The notes under the pieces were generated by a model. That model had not been told where the DNA came from. It worked only from the letters and a program-made list of their open reading frames with translations, and made no database searches. A stretch of 64,000 nt of DNA from Echinarachnius parma (taxonomy: Eukaryota; Echinodermata; Echinoidea; Clypeasteroida; Echinarachniidae). Numbering within the stretch: position 1 is the first letter of the stretch; every line of letters begins with the position of its first letter. Shown one piece after another: positions 1 through 11,038 of the stretch. The stretch spans positions 1 through 64,000 of the forward strand of contig JBAMJV010009079.1 of NCBI GenBank assembly GCA_037951105.1. Direction: 5' to 3'. Made by a program: the position numbers and the translations under genes.

Positions 1-218
1 GATTAAATGTGTATGAGGAATAATTCCCTTTAATGCAGCTCTTCACATATCACTAAACAAGAAACAATTTCTCATCGCTTTCGTCTGTCATATTTTACAA
101 AATAAGGATACAAGTAAGAATAGCTTTTCCCGCCCCACTCATCCCCCCCCCCCCCTACATGACAACAACGATGATGATTATTATTATTATCATTATTATT
201 ATTAGTATTATTATTATT

Positions 219-390
219 AGAATCCGGTCTCTGCAAGTCGGTGTGTACACATAAGACGGTGTGTTTATCTGGGCCGTACAAGAATCCGGTCTCTGCAAGT
301 CGGTGTGTACACATTAGACGGTGTGTGTATCTGGGCCGCACAAGAATCCGGTCTCTGCAAGACGGTGTGTACACATTTTATAGGTGGTGT
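219..390 (+). repeat. 62-bp tandem repeat, about 2.7 units
   Basis: Two full units (219-280, 281-342) and a partial third each begin AGAATCCGGTCTCTGCAAG and carry GTCGGTGTGTACACAT. Isolated copies of the same core recur near 600 and 855, so this is part of a larger satellite-like block. The long open frames here are produced by the repeat. Confidence 0.85.
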
Positions 391-1240
391 GTGTCGTATA
401 TATATTTGGATTATGCGTGACGCGAATAACTGCCGCTTAAATACAGATAAATACATAAAGATAGTCGATATATGATTAAATAGTCAATGTCTTTTATATA
501 AAGTGACCAAGAATAACGCAAAGATTATGATTATTTACGGAGAAAAAACATCATTACATAATATATTTAATGGGACCGAGTGTGTGCATCTGGGCAGCAC
601 AAGAATCCGGTCTCTGCAAGTCGGTTTGTACACATTTTATAGGCGGAGCAGCCGGAGTGTGTGTGTCGTATACATATTTGGGTCATGTGTGACGCAGATA
701 ACTGCCGCGTAAAGACAGACAAATACATAAAGATAGTAGATATATTATTCACGAGTCAATGACTTATAAATTGACCAAGAATGACGCAAAAATTATCATT
801 ATTTACGGAGAAAATACAATTTCATTACATAACAGAATTGATATAGGCCGCACAAGAATCCGGTCTCGGCAAGTCGGTGTTTACACATTATCACTGACCT
901 CTACATTGCACATTATACGGTGTATGTGTATAAACGTGTTTATTATTTACGTTAATTCAAATTCAAATTACTCTTACTATATATTATAACAATAAGTATC
1001 ATTACAGGGGTAATTATATACATGTAATTGCATTAAAGCGCTTATAGATGATTAACAATCAATAATATTAGGCGCTATCATATTTGTGATATGCGCTATA
1101 TAAAAAACTGTGTAGAACTACCGCTTAAATATAAATACATAAATTAACATAGTCGATATCTGATTCAAGAGTCAATATCCTTTAAATTGACCAAGATGAC
1201 GCGGAAATTATCATTATATACGGAGAAAATATATGATTAA
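380..1240 (+). repeat. Degenerate tandem array, unit roughly 270-420 bp
   Basis: The block containing CTGCCGCTTAAATACAGA, then AATACATAAAGATAGT, a GAGTCAATG-type stretch, and TTTACGGAGAAAA recurs starting near 427, 700 and 1117. Units are diverged and of unequal length. No coding exon is seen. Confidence 0.7.
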
Positions 1241-1417
1241 TTATCATATGGACGCACAAACATCTTCGCGAGCAGCGAAAAAATAACATTGATACTCTTC
1301 CGACGATATAACAACGATTTCAGTATTACTACACAATTAACTAGCTATATTTCAGTCGTGATCGTTAGTTTACTGACTTCATTATGAGTATTACACGTAA
1401 TCAGAAAGGATGTACGA

Positions 1418-1608
1418 GGGTGTTTCACAAAGCACCTGTCGTCACGACAAATGCCATTTCTATGACAAATTTCCATTTCTATGACAAATTTCCATTTCTA
1501 TGACAAATTTGTCATCGATGACAAATATCCATTTCAGAAAGCTTTTAAAGGACTTGTCGTCACGACAAATTTGTCGTCACGACAAATTTGTCATAGTTAT
1601 CTGTCATA
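1418..1608. repeat. Palindromic GACAAAT/ATTTGTC array with GGGTGTTTCACAAAG end
   Basis: Begins with GAGGGTGTTTCACAAAG and then repeats ATGACAAAT or ACGACAAATTTGTC several times. A second array of the same kind at 13230-13372 ends with the reverse complement CTTTGTGAAACACCCTC. Both look like termini of a transposon family of the type that starts GGGTGTTTCACAAAG; whether they bound a single element is uncertain because another transposon follows immediately at 1610. Confidence 0.6.
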
Positions 1609-2005
1609 GGCCCCGTTGCAGAAAGAGTTACGATCGATCGTAAGTCCCAAAATTGATCGTAAATGGCCTTACTTACGACCAATCCAAGATTTACGATCAA
1701 TCCTGTTGCAGAAAGAAGTTACGATCGATATTGACCGTAACTATTGGTCGTAAGTTTTAAAATTGATCGTAACTTTAACAGGTGATTTTTCTTTGGCGTA
1801 ACTTACGATTAATTATTCACAAGGCACAAACATGGGCAAACATACCAACATACACACTCATTCAAGCACATAAATACAGATAAAACTCATCCTCATAAAA
1901 CAGATAATCATACAGTGTTACACACTGATTCATAATTTCATACATACATGCATACAATACAGACTATACACATATATACATACATAAACACACACACACA
2001 CAGAC
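1609..2005 (+). repeat. Long arm matching 13585-13977 in inverse orientation
   Basis: About 395 bp that reappears, reversed, at 13585-13977. The most conserved part is ACATGGGCAAACATACCAAC and the following ACACACTCATTCAAGCACAT, plus the outer GGCCCCGTTGCAGAAAGAGT. The two arms could be the TIRs of one 12.4-kb element or two copies of one family in opposite orientation. The outer flanks show no matching target duplication, favouring two copies. Confidence 0.75.
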
Positions 2006-2388
2006 ACACACAAACATCCAGTCAAACTTTTCTCAGAAGCCACTTTTCTATACCAGCAAACTAATTACAGTGGTAACTTTTCTTGTTACTCTGCAATGGT
2101 CATTATACAGTACTAAGGTTTTACTATATTAAATCGTAAAGGCCTGTATTGAAACAAAGGGTAATGCTTTACTTGACTGAGAATAAAAAAGGCCAACAAA
2201 GTGCATGTATTTTTATTCTTAAAATTTTTAATCCAAAAAGAGTACACAACACATGACTTTCGATTCATTCCATCAAATAGAATGTTATTATTTTGTAGTG
2301 AAATGAATACATTCTCTAGTGACTATGCCAGTCCTTTACTCCTTTTCCCCCAATTAATAATAATTGTGGCTACTTAAATGTAGCGCAC

Positions 2389-2645
2389 GCATAGGCGTAC
2401 CCAGAGGGGGGGGGGGGGGGGGTTTAGGGGGTTTAACCCCCCCCCCCCCTTTGACCGAAAATGACTGGTTTTTTTTTTCTTCAAATTTTAAATGGTCTCG
2501 AGACAAAATTTAAGCGGTCGAGTGGTCTTGGCCTCGAAAACTGCAAAAAAGCGTAGTCTCAGCTTCGAAAATGGTTGATCTCCGCATTGAAAATTGTCTA
2601 CGACTTCCTGGCTACCCCCCCCCCCCCCCCCCCCACGGCGCTCCC
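2389..2645 (+). repeat. Dispersed repeat with poly-G/poly-C tracts and GGTCTCGA motifs
   Basis: Starts ATAGGCGTACCCAGAGGGGG, has a G run and a C run, then degenerate units of the kind TGGTCTCGAGAC and CTCGAAAACTG, ending in a second C run. The same organisation is found at 45745-46190. Repeat family unnamed here. Confidence 0.65.
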
Positions 2646-2689
2646 GTTGCATCACCCCAGTCAGCTCAAAAAGTGCACATTGTCCACTT

Positions 2690-2850
2690 CCTGGGGACGA
2701 TTCCAGCTAGGCAACCTCCAAGGTGCAGACATGGCTACGTAACTCCTTTCCATCCTTCCGGGTGACATACCTTGGGCTCGAATTTGGGACCTCACATTGG
2801 AAGGCACACGCTCTACCAATCTTGCCACACCGTCTTGCTCTGTCATCCTT
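2690..2850 (-). mobile_element. tRNA-derived SINE (minus strand)
   Basis: On the minus strand the sequence has a box-A-like TGGCAAGATTGGTAGAGC and about 35 nt later a box-B-like AAATTCGAGCCC, the spacing of a tRNA-type pol III promoter. Downstream it continues into CACCTTGGAGGTTGCCTAGC and TCGTCCCCAGGAAGTG, a non-tRNA body. No target duplication was established. Confidence 0.6.
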
Positions 2851-3863
2851 CTCCAGCTTGGGCGGATCCCGTCTGTCGTCGTCTTCTATCTGCTAGCTAG
2901 CTCCGCAAATCCAGGCTGCTTGATGAGCTGAAATATAATACATAACATGAAAATAAAAAATAGAGTATACTTAGTCTTGTTACCTAAACTATATTCAATG
3001 ACACACAGTTTCATCATTCAGATTAATAATTTTGTTCCCACAGTCAATGTCTTGGACATACCTATCACCTTGAAATGTCACAGTACAAGCTGTCACAGCT
3101 CTAGATAAAAATAATACTAATTAAAACCATTTGTTTTGGTCACATCACAGGCTATCCAATCCATGCTCACCTGCAAACTGGAATGTTCAAGAGATAAGTA
3201 ATCAATTACATTTTATAAACCAGCATTCTATTTTAAACGAGCCCAAAGAGACGAATTAAGTCATGTACATGTTAGCCCGTTGACTTTGTAAAGAATGCCA
3301 TACTAATAAAACATTTTAATTTTGAGCAACAAAATCATTTTTTAAATTATCTTTTAGCAAGTGACCTACTTAACCCATAATTATTTCATGCTAACTGAAC
3401 TACAAACTAACGTCATAAGTATCAAAGAAAAATAAAAGCTTCAATATTTGTTTAAAAAAGCATTTTGTGTAAGATCGTCAAGTTCTCACCTATCCCATTG
3501 CTGTGGCTTGGCCTGGGGGCAACACCAGTGGCTCGACAGCTTACTCCAAGGCAAATGGCTCCAGCATGTCCTCCTCTCTCTTTCGCTTTCCTCCTTTCAT
3601 CAGCCTGTCCATTCTGGTGATTTCTTCTGTGATTATTCTGCCTCTCTCCCACTTGTTGTTATGACTATATGGCTGTATACCACTGTGGAATTGTACAGTA
3701 AAAGAGTGCAAATTACCACATAAATTTGAACACATGACTGAGACTGCATCAGTGCATGGACTCACAGGAGCTAGGAGGCTAATTTTGTAATTTGGTCCTC
3801 CATAATATTTAATGTTATACGATATTACCTGCCAGTAAATTCTCATGCATTGAGAACATACAC

Positions 3864-4411
3864 ATTTTGGCGCTAATGTGGTTGCGTACCCTTTGTTTTT
3901 TCTTTCTTTTCCAACGCCTTATTTGTCTTTAAACTCAACTAAATTAGTTTTACTCACTGCGCTTTGTCCTTATCCCTCAATGGTCTGTTGTAATATTTTG
4001 GTCAACATTTAAGCCCTTTTTTGGCAACTTTAATCGATGGCTTTGAAAGCGTCGCGGCACCAGCTTCGCGGTCGCAAAAATCGAAATAGCAGGACTTCAC
4101 GGGCGCAGGAGTAGTACTCTCTCCACGTTCATGTCACCGGTAGCTAACGGCATAGCTGCTCGCGAAGTCCCGCTATTTCAATTTTTGCGACCGCAAAGCT
4201 AGTGCCGTTGCGGCAAAAACCCATTGATTAAAGTCGCCCAAAAGAGGGCTTAAATGTTGACCAAAATATTACAACAGACCATCGAGGGATAAGGTCAAAG
4301 TGCAGTGAGTAATATAATATAATACAAACTAATTTAGTTGAGTTTAAAGACGAATGAAGCGTTGGAAAAAACCCAAAAAAGGAGTACGAAACCACATAAG
4401 CGCCCAAATTT
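3864..4411. mobile_element. Foldback element (about 235-bp arms)
   Basis: The left arm (from TTTTGGCGCTAATGTGG) and right arm (ending CCACATAAGCGCCCAAAT) are inverted copies that include TCCCTCAATGGTCTGTTGTA and GCGAAATAGCAGGACTTC-type blocks. The two arms nearly meet at about 4100-4165. Large hairpin, no coding capacity; superfamily not assigned. Confidence 0.75.
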
Positions 4412-4925
4412 CATCTTTGCATTGCCCTTGATGGCCATGGCATGTATACCTTTTTTAAAATTTTGAATTTCAGTTTTGCTTTAAAAGTTTAACTTATTTT
4501 TTACACATATTCATAAGACAATTTGTCATACATGTATTTGGCAAATATTTGAAAGATAGACCATATATCAAATACAACATCTACAAATAATTAATTAAAA
4601 CAGGTTTCATAGATGTCTCTGATGTTCAGGTACAATTTTTCCTATTCCCATATAAAAATGAGTTCACAAATCACAGAAACAGTTTCGAGTTTGGAAATGG
4701 TATATGGATACTATGTACTAACATGGATTTCAACACATGGGGTAACATTGTAATAATATACGTTGCGAATCTGCATTCGAGATACCATTATGCTAGCATA
4801 ATGACGATTCTATACAAAATGAGCAACAGTTAAGATCATTACATAGCAACATAATAAGGTAAGTTTACACTACATATCAATGCCGATTAATTTATCTTTG
4901 TAAAAGGTGTAAAATGTGTACTTAC

Positions 4926-5100
4926 CGCTCACCACTCGAAGCAGGCTAGGACTGGATAGATTTGTCTGCCGCGTCTCATATCATAATAACAAGCCAAATT
5001 CCGCGGGAAATACGCTGAATTTCGCGGTAATGGGTCGTTGTCTTTATCCCAGCCGTGTTGAATTATGTTTTAAATGGCATTTTCTAAAGAAATCGAGCGC
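4926..5100 (-). other. Possible minus-strand 5' exon ending in a good splice donor
   Basis: On the minus strand, sequence ending GAGTGGTGAGCG is followed by GTAAGTACAC, a near-consensus donor. It contains several stops, so if transcribed it would be untranslated leader. Weak support: no transcript or promoter signal accompanies it. Confidence 0.2.
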
Positions 5101-5230
5101 AAGTCAAATGCACTTACGGTTGAATTTAAACCTCCTTTCTGCAACGGACATTTGAAATTGATATAAACTAACGACTCAATAAATCGACTGTAAAGTTACG
5201 ACCGATATTCTTTCTGCAACGGGGCCATAG

Positions 5231-5753
5231 CCCTATACCCTACGACAAATCCAAAAAAGCTATGACATCTGAAAATGGCTGCACACATGATGTTGTTAGT
5301 GAGCAGGATCGGTCAAGAAATACAAAAAAAAAACTATGGCTCTTTGGAAATAGGCATCTAATTTTCTCTAAATATAGGTTGATCTCAAACCTATGTTATG
5401 TAGAATACATTGATACACAACATATCATGATTTTGGGAATGGAAAAGTGTGCATATGAAGAAAATATTTTATCAGAGTTCGTTGCAAATTTGAGTTCACC
5501 ATATACCTTCCAAGAGCCAGTTTCATTGTATCTTGCCAGATAATGCTCTAATTTTTAGAGATTTTTCCTCCTAATCTCTTAGAGCTTATGAAAACAATGT
5601 TTTGCTTGGGTTTCATTGTCCTATAACTATTCATTTGAGGTAGGCTGACAATTATAGTATACAAGACGATTCTTTATCCTCTTTGATGTGGTCAGCTTTT
5701 AGTGAGGCCAAATATCGGGGAAATGTGGTGTGTGATAGGTTGTATGTGTTGTT
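5231..5753. other. No gene seen
   Basis: AT-rich sequence. A 93-codon frame at 5262-5543 has no recognisable domain and no splice context. The first 45 bp continue the GACAAAT-type repeat interrupted by the element ending at 5225. Confidence 0.5.
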
Positions 5754-5762
5754 GATGCAAAC

Positions 5763-6450
5763 GGGTGCGGTTCGTTATTCCGAAGGTTCGTTATTCCGAA
5801 GGTTCGTTATTCCGAACACGTAAATTTCCTATACCTGAGTGTTCGTTAATCCGAAAATGAAATAGGGTTCGTTAATCCGAACATTTGTTGCATTATTCCG
5901 AAGGTTCGTTATTCCGAAGGTTCGTTATTCCTAAAATGAAATTGGGTTCGTTATTCCGAAGGTTCGTTATTCCGAAGGTCCGTTATTCCGAGGGTTTGTT
6001 ATTCCGAAGGTTCGCTATTCCTAATATGAAATCGGGTTCGTTAATCCGAAAATGAATTTGGGTTTGTTATATGCTATAATTTCATATAAAGAGATAAAAT
6101 AAACTTAAATGTTTGATTGGAGGGAAAGGGGGAGGGGTATGCTTAATGCAGGCTGTAAATTAAATAAACAAAACACAAACTATAGTATTATATTTAATTT
6201 TCGGAATAACGAACCCGATTTTATTTTCGGATCAACGAACCTTCGGAATAACGAACCTTCGGAATAACGAACCTTCGGAATAACGAACCCGATTTTATTT
6301 TCGGATCAACGAACCTTCGGAATAACGAACCTTCGGAATAACGAACCTTCGGAATAACGAACCTTCGGAATAACGAACCTTCGGAATAACGAACCTTCGG
6401 AATAACTGAACCTTCGGAATAACGAACCTTCGGAATAACGGACTGTAACC
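5763..6450. mobile_element. Mutator-like foldback element with tandem-repeat arms, 9-bp TSD
   Basis: The left arm (5768-6060) is a tandem array of the 16-mer GGTTCGTTATTCCGAA with variants. The right arm (6200-6440) is the same array inverted. Ends align as GGGTGCGGTTCGTTATTCCG versus GGTTACAGTCCGTTATTCCG. Flanks carry an exact 9-bp direct repeat, GATGCAAAC, at 5754-5762 and 6451-6459. Long TIRs with a 9-bp target duplication are the hallmark of Mutator-like elements. The short spacer (about 6060-6200) is non-coding, so the element is non-autonomous. Frames on the minus strand here are repeat artefacts. Confidence 0.9.
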
Positions 6451-6459
6451 GATGCAAAC

Positions 6460-7399
6460 ACATACGGTGGTCACCAGCACCCAATACAAGGTTCACTAAT
6501 AGAAATAATACAGTACAACGATTGAATAAAAGGAATGTCCGCACAAGTGATATAGAATTTGGTTGACGTCATTATTAAAGTGTATAAAACAAATGTCCAA
6601 AAGATGTATTGCACGTGAATAATTAAAGTCCATGGTAATTAATTTGAGCATTCAGTTGGCCTGAATGAAATGCGTGTCCGCGGAAGAGATGAGAACGAGA
6701 GTTCGATGATGATGAAGGTGATGAACGCGAAGACGCGTGAAGAGAAGGCCGATATATCATTTCAGTCCCATGGATGAACCAGCACACACGATGTGGAGCG
6801 AAGGCGTGGCGATGACTCCGACGTGTGCCGTGGAGAGATGAGCGAGGCCTGGAAGTCTGAAGGTGTGGTGCTTACACGTGTCCATGTAGACAAAAACGAA
6901 AATGGCGATCAAAAGAATTGTAGGAAGTTTTGCATGCAGAAAAGTGTCATCTCTGCGAGAGGAGAAAGATTTATAAAAGGTCCGAATAGCTCGGTGGATG
7001 AAGAGGTTGATGAAAAGGTGATGGCTTAACGCCCCATGTTGGTCGGCGGACTCTCCCCTATTATAGGTGTGTGAGTGAGGCATGGATTGTAGCCCCGTTT
7101 ACAATCCATGGTTGTCGATGCCCATGTGAGTCAGATGGTAACTGCACATGGTGATGTCAAAGAGGAGGTAGAAGGCAAAGGTGTTCTTTGGATGAGCGGT
7201 AGAAAGAGAGTAGTGATGTTTTGCCAAAAGTCAATGTTCCTGACATGAAGAGAGCTTGGAACAAAGAGACAGTTATCTGGGCGAAAGTAAACGCTAGGCC
7301 AGAGTAAGGTAGTGGTTCCAAGTTGTTTTGTTAACATCGGTCTAGCTTTTACCAAGCTGGTATCGATGGTTTGTTGTACATGTATGGCTAGTCTGATGT
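6460..7399. other. No gene seen; possible 3' UTR of the minus-strand gene
   Basis: Contains two moderate opposite-strand frames (6757-7083 minus, 6793-7029 plus) without recognisable domains. The sequence lies just downstream of the putative terminal exon at 7400-7474 and could be its 3' untranslated region. Confidence 0.35.
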
Positions 7400-9961
7400 T
7401 CAGACTGTGAAGCGAGTCCCTATAAGCTCATCCCATCCAGTTATGTCCTGAGGTTGCACAGCAGTGGCCAGTATCTGCAGATGAAGAAAAAATAAACAAA
7501 ATAGTGCCCATTAAATGCAATCAGCAGACAAAGGAAAGAGCGAGCTCAACATTTTGCATGTTAACTATGCAATTCATAAAGATATCACCCTGCCGCTTTA
7601 TTAATTTTAGTCTAGCATATCTTGGAAGACTGTATGGAATGATCAAGTAAACTGCTAATGACCTTGGATATTATCCAAGAAATTGCTCATTATCATAATC
7701 TCCTACAGTTCACAATATTTTTTTCATAGAATAAATTATGAAAAATTACTTTAAACACTGTAATTAAATATAGGCAAATAATTTGTGGACACTTGTCAAT
7801 GATTGGTTTAACTAAAATAATTATTATTAAACAAAATAACAAACAAGCTACAAAATAAAAAATTTAACAACAGAAAAAGCAAATAAGGAACAGGGTTGTA
7901 TAAAGTGAATGATAATCTTTGTTAAATTCAACTATGATTTAACCAGGGGCGTCGATCCGTTTTTGATATTGGGGGGGCGAAATTTGAAGAAGAAAAATCC
8001 AGAGTGACCACTGAGACCGAGCGGGGGAGGGTGTGGGAGGGGGAGACCCCCTCCCACCTTGGGAGCTTTTGTATTTTGGGGCGTGAAATTGTGCAATTTG
8101 GTGCACACCTGAGACAGAAATTTTACGTAATATGAAGTATATAAGTATGGAACCAAACATACATTATGACAAAGGGAGGTGGACAATCTTCACCACTTTC
8201 AAATGTTGGGGGACATGATAATTATTCCAATATGATTTACGTTCAGCGCGTATGGACCGAATTGACTGAAAGTTATATTTCAGATTATTTTATCTTCTGT
8301 GAAGGTGGGCTAAGTTTCCGTAACCGAATACGTGTATAGATGAGGGTTTAAATAACTTCGTTTGAGGTGTGCGTTTGAGAAAAAAATTACACTGCCCAAC
8401 ACATTTCGAAATATGAGTTCCCGCAACCCAAATGAAACTGTATGCGCGCGAAGCGCGCCGCAAAAACGAGATTTACAGTCCTTTTCAAACTAGAAAACGG
8501 CTATTTTTAAGATAAATTATTGATAAATGTGTCTTACCCCTCTTTGGCATTATAGCACTTGATTTTTTTCTTCCTCATTTTCGGAATTATTGGGGGGGCA
8601 AAATGATATGTTCGCCCCCCCCCAATATTTTCATTGGGGGGGCGACCGCCCCCCCTGCCCCCCCAGGATCGACGCCCCTGGATTTAACCAACATTACTTG
8701 GGGGCTGAGGCATTCACATTTCTCTGTACAGGGAAACCCTGTTAGTCGGGTAGTCGGGACTTTCAAATTTACCTGGTTATAAACGGCCAAATTAATAACA
8801 AACATTTAAATGAACGTCTGGGACTAGGCAATAGAGAACATGTATTTGTACATGTTCAGCATAGCATTTTAATCCTGTTATCTGACACAAATTGTGAGCT
8901 TATAGAATAAAATCGTGTATTGTATTAACTAAAATACAAAAGTTTAGAATAACAAAAGTGTCAAATGTCTCTCTAATAATGTACCTCTACACCTTTTCGA
9001 AGACTGTCCTTCTGAAGTTCAACATACATGCGTGCCTGGATGGACCTGCAAGTTGCGATGACTGGTCTTTATGACAGATCAACGTGATGTGCCCAGAATC
9101 TCAGCATTTCTAATTTTAAAAAGAAATTAAAAAAGGAGATATTATATTTAAATCAAAAGCCAATGCGGTATCATAATTATATTCAATATGCATAATGCAG
9201 GAAGAAATATGGGAGAGGAGAGGGGAACAAAGGGCTCTTTAGCTCCCCCAAATACCAAAAAGAGCCCTTATAAATTTACATAATTCAATTCTAGCATGCT
9301 TTCTTCATGAAGGCTTGCTTGAAAAGTAACCCTTGGCAAATAAATGTAAATGGTCTGACTTAAGATACATAACACAAAAAATGAATTATGAAATATCCAA
9401 CAATGACTGTTCACAGGTAATCTCTGCTGTTTGTACCATCATCTAATATATGGAAATATCCATGTATGTTATCATTTAAATGTATGACTGTGATGTAAAT
9501 GTAAAACATTTAATTTTTAATTCTTACCAAAGATTGGGGCCAAGAAAGTGGGCTGGGAAGTTGGGCCTGATGAACAGAGAGAGGTACATGATGTATGATC
9601 TTGGATCAGAACTTCCAATAGGCCAGCAATTCAGCCACTATCAAGCTTGTATTTCTGTCAAGAAAAAAATACAAATGTTACACTTACAATGTTAACATTA
9701 ATAACCAGAACGTCAATGACGTAGCGCTCATCCGGCATCTCGCAACATCAAATATCGCAAATTTCATGTGGTACTCTTTTCAACTGGTCAAAAAATAAAA
9801 ATGTGATGCCCTGGAACTTGGAAGGGACATAAAAATTAATTTTAAAAAAAATAGAGTGAAAAAAATATAAATTTGACGCCCCAGAAGGGACATAAAAAAT
9901 AAAAATAATTAAAAAAAAATTAAAAAAATAAATAAATAAAATAAAATAAATAAATAAATAA

Positions 9962-10010
<49 letters not shown>

Positions 10011-10949
10011 AAAATTACCATAATTAATTAATGGAGACAAATTTCAAAATTCTGTGTAGAAGTTTAGTGTACCAAAGTTAGCTCTACCAGATAAAGCAAA
10101 CCAAATCAAAATCGGTCGAGAAATGAAGGAGAAGAAGCATTTTTTGTGATTTTTGGAATAAATTTGCATAAATTACCATAATTAATTGATGGAGAAAAAT
10201 TTCAAAATTCTGTGTAGAAGTTTAGTGTACCAAAGTTAGCTCTACCAGATAAAGCAAACCAAATCAAAATCGGTCAAGAAATGAAGGAGAAGCATTTTTT
10301 GTGATTTCGTATAAATTTGCATAAATTAGCATATATAATGAAGTTCACGATTCTGTGTAGAAGTTTTAAATCCCCCTCCTAGCCCTATCTTATGAAACAA
10401 TCAGAATCAAAATCGGTTGAAAAATAACGAAGTAGAAGCATTTTGAAAACTGTGGACGGACGGACGGACGGACGGACGGACGGACGAACATGTAAATGTA
10501 AAACATTTAATTTTTAATTCTTACCAAAGATTGGGGCCAAGAAAGTGGGCTGGGAAGTTGGGCCTGATGAACAGAGAGAGGTACATGATGTATGATCTTG
10601 GATCAGAACTTCCAATGGCCAGCAATTCAGCCACTATCAAGCTTGTATTTCTGTCAAGAAAAAAATACAAATGTTACACTTACAATGTTAACATTAATAA
10701 CCAGAACGTCAATGACGTAGCGCTCATCCGGCATCTCGCAACATCAAATATCGCAAATGTCATGTGGTACACTTTTCAACTGGTCAAAAAATAAAAATAT
10801 GATGCCCTGGAAGGGACATAAAAATTAATTTAAAAAAAAATAGAGTGAAAAAAAAAAAAATTTGATGCCCCAGAAGGGACATAAAAAAAATAAATAAATA
10901 AATAAATAAAATAAAATAAATAAAAAAAAAAAAAAAAAAAAATAAATAA

Positions 10950-11038
<89 letters not shown>

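Larger units (their letters stand above)
1610..5225. mobile_element. 3.6-kb DNA transposon-like element, ends GGCCCCGTTGCAGAAAG
   Basis: The left end reads (G)GCCCCGTTGCAGAAAG and the right end is its reverse complement, 16-17 bp perfect. Both ends have a second internal copy of GTTGCAGAAAG about 75-90 bp further in. Flanks share CATAG (1605-1609 and 5226-5230), which gives a target duplication of CATAG or of ATA depending on where the end is drawn. The GGCCC terminus resembles PIF/Harbinger or ISL2EU-like families (inference). The interior holds a SINE, a poly-G repeat and a foldback element; no intact transposase is visible. Confidence 0.6.

Noticed and set aside
205..400. CRISPR-like array
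   Set aside because: Units are contiguous 62-bp tandem repeats without unique spacers, in a eukaryotic context.
2887..2935. Minus-strand terminal exon reading LIKQPGFAELASR
   Set aside because: Good acceptor, but all three frames stop within the same CTAGCTAG stretch, so coding cannot be told from chance.
3541..3846. Possible minus-strand exon ending KRKREEDMLEPFALE
   Set aside because: Looks coding-like and has an acceptor upstream, but the frame stops before a usable donor, and no partner exon with matching phase was found.
6221..6544. 107-codon frame of repeated VIPKVRYSEGS
   Set aside because: Product of the 16-bp tandem repeat in the arm of a transposon, not a repeat protein.
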